From Kiloniellaceae bacterium (GTDB lineage: Bacteria > Pseudomonadota > Alphaproteobacteria > Kiloniellales > Kiloniellaceae): 64,000 nucleotides of DNA. The translations under genes and the position numbers were made by a program. The stretch is from the NCBI GenBank assembly GCA_021776195.1, contig JAJFGK010000023.1:67155-131154 (forward strand). Reading direction: 5' to 3'. The notes below the pieces were generated by a model that saw only the letters and a list, made by a program, of their open reading frames with translations, searched no databases and was not told the DNA's origin. This document shows, piece after piece, positions 1-7,910 of the stretch (positions are counted from its first letter, which is position 1; the number at the start of each line of letters is the position of its first letter).

Positions 1-521
1 ACATAGCTGGCCGAGCGTTCGAGCTTGGCCAGCTCGCTGGCCGACTTCACCGCGCGCAGACCCTCGATCGCGCCGGACCCGTCGCCGAGCTCGCCGAGCT
101 TTTCGCGAAGCGCCTTGTAGATGGCGATCGGCAGGAACCAGCCGCGCTCGTCGATGGCGATCCGCTTGTTCTGCCAGCCCAACTCGCCGATCAGCCCGAT
201 CGTCACATCGACCGGGTCCGCGTTGTCCAGATAGGGCCGGATGTCCTGCAGGTAGCTGTTGGCGACCAGATTGTTCAGCTCGAGCTGGCGCACGATGAAG
301 ACGGGCTCCGCGTCGACCGGCAGCAGCAGGGCCTGATAGGTGTAGTAACCGGGGGTCTGCTGGCCGGTCAGATAGAAGATGTTCTCCGGCCCGGTCACGA
401 TCATCACATCGATCCCGCGCGCCGCCAGCGCCGCCCGCGCGGCATCGCAGCGACCGGCCAGTTCCTCCTTCGGGAAGACCGCCTCCAGCCCCGAGGGGAC
501 GACGGCACCGTTTATCGTCAT
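1..521 (-). CDS. M24-family (creatinase/prolidase-like) hydrolase, 3' part outside window
   Basis: The reading frame starts at ATG 521 and runs off the left edge, so only about 173 N-terminal residues are seen. They form a typical creatinase N-terminal domain: a 'RCDAARAALAARGIDVMIV' helix, then 'ENIFYLTGQQTPGYYTYQ' and 'VFIVRQLELNN', as in Xaa-Pro dipeptidases and creatinase relatives. The pita-bread catalytic domain lies outside, so metal ligands cannot be judged. An AAGGA ribosome site precedes the ATG, and the gene starts 21 bp after the M20 gene on the same strand, so it is probably the last visible member of the TRAP operon. A role in hydrolysing an imported peptide or amidino compound is inference. 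Confidence 0.85.
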   Translation of the reverse strand, partial: MTINGAVVPSGLEAVFPKEELAGRCDAARAALAARGIDVMIVTGPENIFYLTGQQTPGYYTYQALLLPVDAEPVFIVRQLELNNLVANSYLQDIRPYLDNADPVDVTIGLIGELGWQNKRIAIDERGWFLPIAIYKALREKLGELGDGSGAIEGLRAVKSASELAKLERSASY

Positions 522-542
522 ATCTGCAATCCTTTGTCGAAT

Positions 543-1718
543 TTACGTGAGATCCGGCCCGCCGCCGCCACCCAGCATCGACCTGGCGACATCGCGGTAG
601 ATGAAGACCGAGCGCATCAGTTCGTCGATCGGCACGAATTCATTGGGCTGATGGGCGACCGTGAGAGAGCCCGGCCCCAGCACCACGCCGTTGGCACCGA
701 CAGTGCGGAAGTGCACCAGATCGCAGCCGCCCTGAAAGCCCCCGAGCGGCGTCGCGGCGCCATTGTTGTGCGAACAGGCGGCCTGGCTGGCGGTCACGAC
801 GGGATGGTCCGCGGCCGTTTCCGTGGGCCCTCCGGTGGTCGGCCGAAACTCGACAATCTCGGCTTCGACCCCGCTTTCCCGCGCGGCGCGCTCGACCAGG
901 TCGGCCAGATCCTTCTTGACCTGCTCCTCGTCCTCGCCCGGCACCATGCGGCGGTCGAGCAGGAACTCGCAGGCCTCGGGCACCACGTTGTCGGCATGGC
1001 CGCCCAGCGCGCGGGTCACCGTCAGGCTGGCCTGGCCGACAAGATTGTGGGTCTTGGCCTTGACCCGGGCGTGCTCCTCCACGATCAGCTCCAGCAGGCG
1101 CGTGGACTTCAGGATCGCATTGACCCCGAGATCGGGCATGCCCGAATGGGCCGTCTTGCCGCGCACCCGCACCACCGGCCGCAAGCTGCCCTTGTGGGCC
1201 GTGACGGTGGTGCAGGAGGTCGGCTCGCCGACCATGCAGTAGTCGATGGCCGGCGCGGTTTTGACGTAGGCCTTGGCGCCCTGGCTGGAGGCTTCCTCAT
1301 CGGCGACGAAGATCCCCATCAAGGTCCCCGACCAGCCGTCCCTGGCGGCGATCAGGTGCCGCATGGCTTCCAGCATGGCGGTTAGCGGCCCCTTGGCATC
1401 GCAGGACCCGCGGCCGTAGAGCAGCCCCGCCTCCTCGCGCAGCCGCAAGGGATCGCTCGACCAGCCGGTGCCAACCGGGACCACGTCGATGTGGGTGTTG
1501 AAGGCGAAGGTCGGGCCCGGCCCGTTTTCGAAAATACCGACAACGTTGGTCCGGCCCGGCATGATATCGACCGCCTCGGCGCGGCAACCCATGGCCTGGA
1601 GATCGGCCAGGATGAACTGCGCGGCTTCCAGTTCGCGGCCGGGTGGGTTCTGCGTGTCGAAGGCGACAAGCTGTTCCAGCCGCGTCTTGATACCCGCTTC
1701 ATCGAGCTCCAGTGACAT
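543..1718 (-). CDS. M20 metallopeptidase, acetylornithine deacetylase/ArgE-like
   Basis: The product has 391 residues and shows the M20 di-zinc signature: 'FNTHIDVVP' (His76), 'GRGSCDAKG' (Asp107), 'ADEEASS' (Glu141/142), 'VGEPT', the dimerisation-domain 'KTAHSGMPDLG', and a late 'TVAHQPNEFVPIDEL' that carries the last metal His. The family removes acyl or amino groups from N-acylated amino acids or dipeptides in the cytoplasm. I chose ATG 1718 over the in-frame TTG at 1724 because AAAGGAG sits 7 bp upstream of it. It lies between the GMC oxidoreductase and the M24 hydrolase on the same strand, so it probably acts on a compound brought in by the TRAP transporter. The exact substrate cannot be read from sequence. 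Confidence 0.9.
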   Translation of the reverse strand: MSLELDEAGIKTRLEQLVAFDTQNPPGRELEAAQFILADLQAMGCRAEAVDIMPGRTNVVGIFENGPGPTFAFNTHIDVVPVGTGWSSDPLRLREEAGLLYGRGSCDAKGPLTAMLEAMRHLIAARDGWSGTLMGIFVADEEASSQGAKAYVKTAPAIDYCMVGEPTSCTTVTAHKGSLRPVVRVRGKTAHSGMPDLGVNAILKSTRLLELIVEEHARVKAKTHNLVGQASLTVTRALGGHADNVVPEACEFLLDRRMVPGEDEEQVKKDLADLVERAARESGVEAEIVEFRPTTGGPTETAADHPVVTASQAACSHNNGAATPLGGFQGGCDLVHFRTVGANGVVLGPGSLTVAHQPNEFVPIDELMRSVFIYRDVARSMLGGGGGPDLT

Positions 1719-1955
1719 CGCCAATCTCCTTTGGGCCGCTCAGTGGACCCGGCCCAGGTTAGCGCCCTGCTCGGCTTTGCCAATCCATCTTGTGCGACCG
1801 GCCCATTCCAAGACGCAGCAACTGTCCGCGCGCCTCCAGCGGGCGCGTGTCGCCGGCCAGGCGCAGACCACCCCAGGCCGGTTCCTGCTCCAGCCGGGCC
1901 GCGGCGGGACCCGAAATTCTTCTCCCAGGGACTTGCCGGCGTCTCGCGCCTTTCA

Positions 1956-3662
1956 TCAAGCCGCCCCTAGGGCCGCTGGATCGAGTTCCGCCGCGGGGAT
2001 CGGCCGATAGCCTTCGATCGGCACGTCGACGGCCGGCTCCAAGGGCAGGCCCAAAATTTCATCGGCGATCTTTTCCGCCATCATCATGATGGCCGCGTTG
2101 GTGTTGCCGCTGACCACCTCGGGCATCACCGAGGCGTCGACCACGCGCAGCCCCTGAAGGCCCCGTACCTTCAGCGCCGCGTCGACCACCGCCAGTTCGT
2201 CCCGGCCCATCTTGCAGGTTCCCACCGGATGATAGCAGGTGACCGCCGACTGGCGCAGGTACGCCACGATGTCGGCATCGCTCTTCACCTCGGGGCCGGG
2301 AAACAGCTCCTGGCCCCGGTAGGGGTCCAGGGCCCGCTGGTTGAGAGCCTCTCTGGTCACCTTGACGGCATCGATCATCATGCGCCGGTCCCCCGGCGTG
2401 GTCATGCAATTTGGCTGGAGCAGCGGATGGGCCGTGGGGTCGGCGGAGCGCAGCTTCAAGGTGCCTTTGCTTTCGGGGCGCAGGGGGCAGACGTGACACT
2501 GGAAACCGTGCCGGTCCGCCGGCTTGCGTCCGTTGTCGAAGACCAGGATGGGAATGAAGTGATGCTGAATGTCGGGCAGCTCCAGCTCCGGCCGGGTCTT
2601 GATGAAGCAGCCGGCCTCGGTGTGCATGGTCGCGCCGGCGCCACGCTTGAAGAGGAAGTACTCCAGGCCGATCAGTGCCTTTTTGGGGAAGCGGTCCGAC
2701 CCGTAGAGCGTCACCGGCCGCAGGCACTCATACTTGACCGAGGTGTTGAGATGGTCGTGCAGGTTCTCGCCGACGCCGGGCAGATCCTGCACCACCTCGA
2801 TCCCCAGGCGCGCCAGATCGCCTGACGGCCCGATCCCGGACAGCATAAGGAGTTGCGGCGAGTTGACGGCGCCGCCGCAGAGCAGCACCTCGCGGTCGGC
2901 GCGCAGGGTCTTGGTCGCCGCACCGTCGAGGTACTCGATGCCGAGCGCGCGGCCGGACTCGACCAGAATCCGGGTCACCAGACTCTCGGTCAGCACGGTC
3001 AGGTTCGGGCGCTTCAGGACCGGGCGCAGATGGGTCGCCGACGAGCTCTGTCGCACCCCGCCCCAGATATTCATGTCGAAGCGGCCGAAGCCCTCGAAGC
3101 GGCGGCCGTTGAAATCCTCGGAAACCGGAAAGCCCGCCTGGGCACCGCTTTCGATATAGGCGTCGAACAGCGGGTTCGGATAGTCGCCGCGCCGGACCCC
3201 GACCCTGCCCGCGTCGCCACGGTAGAGATCGCCCCTCTCCGACCAGCGCTCCAGGCGCTTGAAGTAGGGCAGCACCTGGGCATAGGCCCACCCCTCGCCG
3301 CCCTGGCGGTGCCAGTTGTCGTAATCCCAAGGGTGCCCGCGAATCCAGACCATACCGTTGATCGAGGACGAGCCGCCCAGCACCCGGCCGCGCGGCCAAT
3401 AGAGCCGGCGGCCGTTCAGTTCCGTCTGCGGCTCGGTCTCGTAGGCCCAGTTGTAGCGCGTCCCCTGTAGGGGATAGGTCAGGGCAGCGGGCATCGACAG
3501 CTGCCAGGAGCCGTCCTTGGGGCCGGCCTCCACCAGCAGCACCCGGATTTCGGGGCGCTCGCTCAGACGCGCCGCCAGGACCGAACCGGCGGAGCCCGCG
3601 CCGACAATGATGTAGTCGAAGCCCCTGTCCAGCCTGCCGGCGCCCACCAACTTCGACGTCAT
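1956..3662 (-). CDS. GMC-family FAD oxidoreductase (choline-dehydrogenase-like)
   Basis: With the start at ATG 3662 the protein has 568 residues. It carries the FAD dinucleotide motif 'IIVGAGSAGS' (Gly21-Gly26), the GMC signature 'GRVLGGSSSINGMVW', and the C-terminal catalytic stretch 'CYHPVGTCKMG' followed by 'VVSGNTNAAIMM'. GMC enzymes oxidise alcohols (choline, glucose, long alcohols) and pass electrons to the quinone pool or oxygen. A longer frame reaches 3758, but the FAD motif normally lies within about 10-25 residues of the N-terminus, and GGGGGAG precedes ATG 3662. The gene follows dctM after about 110 bp and is probably co-transcribed. Choline or another alcohol as substrate is inference from family resemblance. 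Confidence 0.88.
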   Translation of the reverse strand: MTSKLVGAGRLDRGFDYIIVGAGSAGSVLAARLSERPEIRVLLVEAGPKDGSWQLSMPAALTYPLQGTRYNWAYETEPQTELNGRRLYWPRGRVLGGSSSINGMVWIRGHPWDYDNWHRQGGEGWAYAQVLPYFKRLERWSERGDLYRGDAGRVGVRRGDYPNPLFDAYIESGAQAGFPVSEDFNGRRFEGFGRFDMNIWGGVRQSSSATHLRPVLKRPNLTVLTESLVTRILVESGRALGIEYLDGAATKTLRADREVLLCGGAVNSPQLLMLSGIGPSGDLARLGIEVVQDLPGVGENLHDHLNTSVKYECLRPVTLYGSDRFPKKALIGLEYFLFKRGAGATMHTEAGCFIKTRPELELPDIQHHFIPILVFDNGRKPADRHGFQCHVCPLRPESKGTLKLRSADPTAHPLLQPNCMTTPGDRRMMIDAVKVTREALNQRALDPYRGQELFPGPEVKSDADIVAYLRQSAVTCYHPVGTCKMGRDELAVVDAALKVRGLQGLRVVDASVMPEVVSGNTNAAIMMMAEKIADEILGLPLEPAVDVPIEGYRPIPAAELDPAALGAA

Positions 3663-3773
3663 GCCTGAAGCGTTCTCCCCCATCGGCCCGGCCCGAGCAA
3701 ACCAGGCGCCAGCCCTATTCCAACCGTCGATACTGTACCGGGCGGTCGCGGGGGCCAAGACCTTCCCGCGGCC

Positions 3774-5087
3774 TCACTCCCACATCACCGCCGGCAGCCA
3801 GAGAGACAGCGCCGGGAACATCACGATGCAGATCAGGGCAACGACATCCATGACGAGGAACCAGGTGACGCCGCGGAAGATGTCCTGCAGTGAAACCTGG
3901 CTGCCCAACGCCCCCTTGATGACATAGACGTTCAAGCCTATCGGCGGCGTGATCAAGCCGATCTCCAGCAGCTTGATGACGATGATGCCGAACCAGATCA
4001 GATCCATCCCGGCGCCCGTGACCAGGGGGAGAATGATCGGCAGGGTCAAGAGCAACAGGCCGATCGGCTCGACGAACATGCCCAGGACCACATAGATGAC
4101 CGCCACGCCGAGGATGATCAGATACTGGCTGCCCCCGGTCGCCGACAGCACGAGTTCGGACAGCATCATCGGCAGGCCGCTGAGCGCCAGGAAGCGGGTG
4201 AAAAACAAGGTTCCGACGAGAATGATAAAAATGCTCGAGGTACCCACCGCCGTGTAGGTCAGGGCCAGCTTGAAAGCCGGCCAGGTCAGGGTACGCCGGC
4301 TCAAGGCGATCAAGGCGGCCACCGACGCGCCGATGGCGCCAGCCTCGGTGGGCGAGAAGAGGCCGACGAAAATGCCGCCCAGGACGCAGAAGATCAGCGC
4401 CGGCAAGGGCCACACGTCGCGAATCGACTCGAGCTTTTCGCTCAGGCTGTAGCGCTCGTCCGTACGCCCGGCCAGCTCCGGGTTGAGCTTGGCCCGGATC
4501 ACGATCATGGCCATGTACAAGAGAGCCGACACCAGACCGGGGAGGAAACCGGCCATGAAGAGCTTGCCGATGGAGACTTCGGCATAAATCCCGAACAGCA
4601 CCATCAGGATGCTGGGCGGGATCAGTGAGCCGAGCGTGCCCGAGGCGGCGATGACACCGCTGGCCAGAGAGGGCGCATAGCGGTGGCGCAGCATCTCGGG
4701 CACCGCGATCCGGGCCATCGCCGAGGCCGTGGCCACGCTGGACCCCGAGGCCGAGGCGAAGAGAGCGCTGGCGGCGACCCCGGTGACCGCAAGACCGCCT
4801 GGCAACCGAGCGAGAAAGATCCGCATCGCGCGAAACAGGCCCTTGGTCAGGCCGGTCGTGGTGCAGGTGTAGCCCATGAGCAGGAACATCGGCACGGCGG
4901 TGAGAGCCCAGTTACCGATGAAGTTGAAAGGCACCGCCGAGATGATGCCCCAGCCGGCGCGCACGCTGGTCAAGGACATGATTCCGACCACAGAAACCAG
5001 GCCGAGGGCCACGGCAATCGGCACCCGCAGCGCGATCAACAGCAAGGCCACGGCGATGCCGATCACACCTGTCTCGGTCGATCCCAT
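3774..5087 (-). CDS. dctM: TRAP transporter large permease (DctM)
   Basis: The 437-residue protein is almost entirely hydrophobic, with about 12 membrane segments. It carries DctM-family stretches such as 'NWALTAVPMFLLMGY', 'ASASGSSVATASAMARI' and 'PTEAGAIGASVAAL'. This subunit forms the ion-coupled path of TRAP importers for organic acids and related compounds. Its ATG overlaps the dctQ stop codon in a TGATG arrangement, which implies translational coupling. The binding protein (6701-7837) is upstream in the same direction, separated by the TetR gene. The transported compound is not evident; the surrounding amidohydrolase, M20, M24 and GMC genes suggest an acylated amino compound or small alcohol/amine derivative. 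Confidence 0.95.
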   Translation of the reverse strand: MGSTETGVIGIAVALLLIALRVPIAVALGLVSVVGIMSLTSVRAGWGIISAVPFNFIGNWALTAVPMFLLMGYTCTTTGLTKGLFRAMRIFLARLPGGLAVTGVAASALFASASGSSVATASAMARIAVPEMLRHRYAPSLASGVIAASGTLGSLIPPSILMVLFGIYAEVSIGKLFMAGFLPGLVSALLYMAMIVIRAKLNPELAGRTDERYSLSEKLESIRDVWPLPALIFCVLGGIFVGLFSPTEAGAIGASVAALIALSRRTLTWPAFKLALTYTAVGTSSIFIILVGTLFFTRFLALSGLPMMLSELVLSATGGSQYLIILGVAVIYVVLGMFVEPIGLLLLTLPIILPLVTGAGMDLIWFGIIVIKLLEIGLITPPIGLNVYVIKGALGSQVSLQDIFRGVTWFLVMDVVALICIVMFPALSLWLPAVMWE

Positions 5088-5677
5088 CAGTTGCCGTCCT
5101 GCTGGTCGTCGGGTTCGGGAATTGTCCCGGTCAGAAATGCCTTCACGGCGTTCAAGCCGATGGCCAGCATCAAGCTGCCGACGCCGATCGGCAGGGCCCA
5201 GCGGCTCGGCCAGACGTAGTAGAGGAAGTTCGCCATGACCGTTTCCTTTTCCGCCGTCGCCTTCATGGCATCGAGAAAGGTCTGGAAGGCCAGCATGCCG
5301 AAATAGATCAGCGCGACGACCACACCGAACAGATAGACGGTCATCTGGAGACGGGGCGGAAACTTGCGAAACAGGAGATCGACCACGACGTGCTCCTGGC
5401 GCAGCTCGATCATCGCCAGGGGGAGAAAAACCGCCGATACCATGTAGTAGTAGGAAACCGTCTCCAGCGTGCCGACAATGGGCGCATTGAAGAGGTACTT
5501 CATCGCCACATCGGCCGTGACGTGGAGCATCATCAGGACCAGAAAGATGCCGGTCAGAAACATCTGCGCTTGCGCGAGTCGACAGATGACGCTTTCCAGC
5601 GCATTCGCCCCCGGGTCTTGCTCCGCGTGACTTTCCGACCGCACGGGGCTAGTACCGACTATCACAGAAAGGTGCAT
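5087..5677 (-). CDS. dctQ: TRAP transporter small permease (DctQ)
   Basis: The 196-residue protein has the four membrane segments of DctQ ('MFLTGIFLVLMMLHVTAD', 'SYYYMVSAVFLPLAMIEL', 'MTVYLFGVVVALIYFG', 'WALPIGVGSLMLAIG') and works with DctM. The start is uncertain: ATG 5677 has only a weak purine-rich site, and an open frame continues upstream to 5758. The first ten codons from ATG 5677 lie inside a 37-bp sequence that is repeated inverted at 5896-5932 near the tetR stop codon. The translated start may therefore sit in a mobile or regulatory sequence. Members of the family often start about 25 residues before the first membrane segment, so a later start is possible. Confidence 0.85.
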   Translation of the reverse strand: MHLSVIVGTSPVRSESHAEQDPGANALESVICRLAQAQMFLTGIFLVLMMLHVTADVAMKYLFNAPIVGTLETVSYYYMVSAVFLPLAMIELRQEHVVVDLLFRKFPPRLQMTVYLFGVVVALIYFGMLAFQTFLDAMKATAEKETVMANFLYYVWPSRWALPIGVGSLMLAIGLNAVKAFLTGTIPEPDDQQDGN

Positions 5678-5686
5678 CGTCTGATC
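5650..5686 (-). repeat. Inverted-repeat arm A, at the start of dctQ
   Basis: This 37-bp stretch is a near-identical inverted copy of 5896-5932. The shared core includes TAGTACCGACTAT, then ACAGAAAGGTGC, with only a few mismatches. It covers the dctQ ATG and its first codons. Inside it, TAGT-ACCG-ACTA forms a short palindrome of the kind TetR proteins bind. Either a small transposable element with terminal repeats or a paired operator would explain it. Confidence 0.85.
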
Positions 5687-5895
5687 GTCTCGGCGTTCGG
5701 TCCGGGAAGGAAGCGTCGCGACAGCGATGCCAGCCATCGGTGAGCGGCGCTGACGCACCCGGTCGGGCGCCGAGGCGACCCGCAGGGCGACTTGGCAAGG
5801 CTTTCGGCCCCCGTGGTTTTGGGCGGCAGACCGTCGCGCTCGTGATGCTGGGCATCATCTCGCCCCCGTTCTTTGCCGAAAACCTCGCCAAGTCG

Positions 5896-5932
5896 TCATA
5901 CGACGCACCTTTCTGTAATAGTCGGTACTATG
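5896..5932 (+). repeat. Inverted-repeat arm B, overlapping the tetR stop codon
   Basis: This is the second copy of the 37-bp sequence at 5650-5686, in opposite orientation. The two arms enclose about 209 bp without a convincing gene. The arm overlaps the last codon and stop of the TetR-family gene at 5928. Its core contains the perfect palindrome ATAGT-ACCG-ACTAT. Confidence 0.85.
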
Positions 5933-6563
5933 CCGTCTTGGGTTGGGACAGGGATTCCTCGGACAGCAGGACGCGGAGTATTTCTTTCCAACTCTCCTGC
6001 ATCTCCATGAAGTACTGCGGGTCCTGACGCACAATGGTCTGGATACCCATGCCCCGCATTAGGCACAGGGTGGTGTTGAGCAGGACCTGGACCTTCTGCG
6101 GCGCCATCGTCTTGTTGACGAAGAAATGCGACCAGATCTCGTTCAAGGAGCGATGGAACTGCAGGCTGACCGGCACGATGGCCTGGCGCAGCTTTTCGTC
6201 GGTCCGCGCGCTGGCAAGGAACTCGATGGTGATCATGAAGAGGCGGCCCGAGAAGCGCCGCCACATGTCGTCGATGAAATCGTCGATGGTCAGTTGCTTT
6301 TCGGCGTAAGCGACGGCGACCTTGCGCATATCGGCGATCTCGGCGTCGAGCAGGAACTCGACCGCGGCGGCGATCAAGACTTCCTTGGAAGGGTAGTGAT
6401 GGAGCAGCGCGCCGCGCGACACCCCGGCGCGGCGCACGATCTCGGTGGTGGAGGCCCGCTGGAAGCCGTCCTCATAGATGCTGTCGAGGGTCGCCTCCAG
6501 GATCCTGCGCCGGGTCCTGGCCGATTTCATTTCCTGGGGCAGTTGCGGTGCCTGATCGCGCAT
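5928..6563 (-). CDS. TetR/AcrR-family transcriptional regulator
   Basis: The 211-residue protein has an N-terminal helix-turn-helix typical of TetR: 'TRRRILEATLDSIYEDGF', 'ASTTEIVRRAGVSRGALLHHY' and 'PSKEVLIAAAVEFLL', followed by an all-helical ligand domain. The chosen ATG 6563 has GGAGGA about 11 bp upstream; an open frame reaches 6704 but its product is rich in unlikely basic residues. The gene sits between the TRAP binding-protein gene and dctQ, all on one strand, so it most likely represses this uptake operon and senses its substrate or a product. The paired palindromic repeats at 5650 and 5896 are its obvious candidate operators, which is inference. Confidence 0.88.
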   Translation of the reverse strand: MRDQAPQLPQEMKSARTRRRILEATLDSIYEDGFQRASTTEIVRRAGVSRGALLHHYPSKEVLIAAAVEFLLDAEIADMRKVAVAYAEKQLTIDDFIDDMWRRFSGRLFMITIEFLASARTDEKLRQAIVPVSLQFHRSLNEIWSHFFVNKTMAPQKVQVLLNTTLCLMRGMGIQTIVRQDPQYFMEMQESWKEILRVLLSEESLSQPKTA

Positions 6564-6700
6564 CCTGGGACTCGTCCTCCTCTCCGGTGGCTCCTGACCG
6601 CTGGCGGGGCGGTCCCGACAGAGCACCCCTGGGGAATAGAGAGACTGCCCAACCGATCGGCCGGCCGGCAATCCCTCCTTCACAGCCCCTTTGCGCCGCG

Positions 6701-7837
6701 TCACTTGACCCCGTAAGTCGCGGGATCGATCTTATCATAGAGCTCGGCCTTGATGATCGCCCCGATGGCCGCCGCATCGCCGCGGTCCACATCGGCGAGG
6801 AGCTTGGCCCATTTCTGGATGCTGGCGTCGAAGCGCCCCATCAAGGCCTCGGGATCGGCGAGGCCATGTTTGTCGCGTGCCGTCTCATAGACGTTGCTCA
6901 GGTTGTCCTGGGCGAACTTCGCGATGGACTCGAGGATGTCCTGGCTCGGCTGGTAGACCGTCACGCCGTGGTCCTTCGCCTCGGCCAGGGCCTCGTCGAC
7001 CGCGTCGTTGTAGCCGACATAGAGATCGGCCAGGGCCTGCGCCTGGGTATCGAAGAACATCTTGCGGTCGGCAACGGCCAGTTCTTCCCAGAACGTGGTG
7101 TTGTAACCCCACATGGGGCCGGACCAGTACATGCCCAGTGGCGCCATGGTGGTGTGCTTGGCGACATCCCACAGGCTGCGCGACTTCAAGTCACTGGCCA
7201 CGTTGACGGCACAGTCCAGCGTGCCCTTCTCGACGCCCTGATACATCTCGCTCGAGGGCACGTTGACCGGCACCGCGCCGACCGATTCCGCCCAGCGCGA
7301 CAGCGCGGCCCCCGCGGTGCGCAAACGCTTGCCCTTCACGTCCGCCAGGCTCTTGATCGGGGTCCGGCACATGAGGTTGTAAGGCGGCGTGCTGTAACCG
7401 CCACCGTAGATGATCCCCGCCTTCCTCCACTGGGCCAGGGCCTCGGCATCGGTCATGTTGAATTCGGTCGTGGCGACCATGGCGACCAGGGGGTCGCTGT
7501 AGTTAAAGCCGAGCTCCTGGAGCGCATTTGAAATCGGCAGCTCCGCCGGGGTGTAGGTGCCGGCGTGATAGCCGACCTGGGCAAGACCGTCGCGCACGCC
7601 CGACATGCCCGAGCGCGGCGGCAGCAGGGCGGTCCCGGCGAACACCTTGGCCTTCAATTGGCCGTCCGACTTGGCTTCGAGGCTCTTCGCCCACTCGACG
7701 TAACCGTGCTTGGCCAGCGGATGCTGCGGCGGGAAGAAAATGTTGGCGTTGAATTCGCCCGCCACCGCGGTCTGACCCGCCAGCGCCCAGACAGCGCCTA
7801 TCGCGGCCATCGCCGCGATCCTCTTTAAACCATTCAT
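6701..7837 (-). CDS. dctP: TRAP transporter substrate-binding protein (DctP)
   Basis: The 378-residue product begins with a cleavable signal peptide (basic 'MNGLKR', hydrophobic core, cleavage near 'QTAVAG') and continues with DctP-family features: 'FFPPQHPLAKHGYVEWAKSL', 'PIKSLADVKGKRLRTAGA' and 'EMYQGVEKGTLDCAV'. DctP captures the ligand in the periplasm and delivers it to DctQM. The start ATG 7837 has a perfect AGGAGGT 6 bp upstream; the longer open frame to 7918 would bury the signal peptide. Its closest neighbours are an amidohydrolase upstream and the TetR regulator downstream. The conserved arginine in 'GKRLRTAG' is consistent with binding a carboxylate, as in most DctP proteins. Confidence 0.93.
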   Translation of the reverse strand: MNGLKRIAAMAAIGAVWALAGQTAVAGEFNANIFFPPQHPLAKHGYVEWAKSLEAKSDGQLKAKVFAGTALLPPRSGMSGVRDGLAQVGYHAGTYTPAELPISNALQELGFNYSDPLVAMVATTEFNMTDAEALAQWRKAGIIYGGGYSTPPYNLMCRTPIKSLADVKGKRLRTAGAALSRWAESVGAVPVNVPSSEMYQGVEKGTLDCAVNVASDLKSRSLWDVAKHTTMAPLGMYWSGPMWGYNTTFWEELAVADRKMFFDTQAQALADLYVGYNDAVDEALAEAKDHGVTVYQPSQDILESIAKFAQDNLSNVYETARDKHGLADPEALMGRFDASIQKWAKLLADVDRGDAAAIGAIIKAELYDKIDPATYGVK

Positions 7838-7910
7838 AGCTCTACCTCCTCTGTCGGTGAACAACCGCATCGTTCGATGCATTCTTTTGGGGGCCAAAGG
7901 TTCCTTAGGA

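Noticed and set aside
1759..1959. Possible 66-residue gene between the M20 and GMC genes
   Set aside because: It overlaps the GMC stop codon and has some GC-rich third positions, but no ribosome site and no recognisable pattern; too weak to list.
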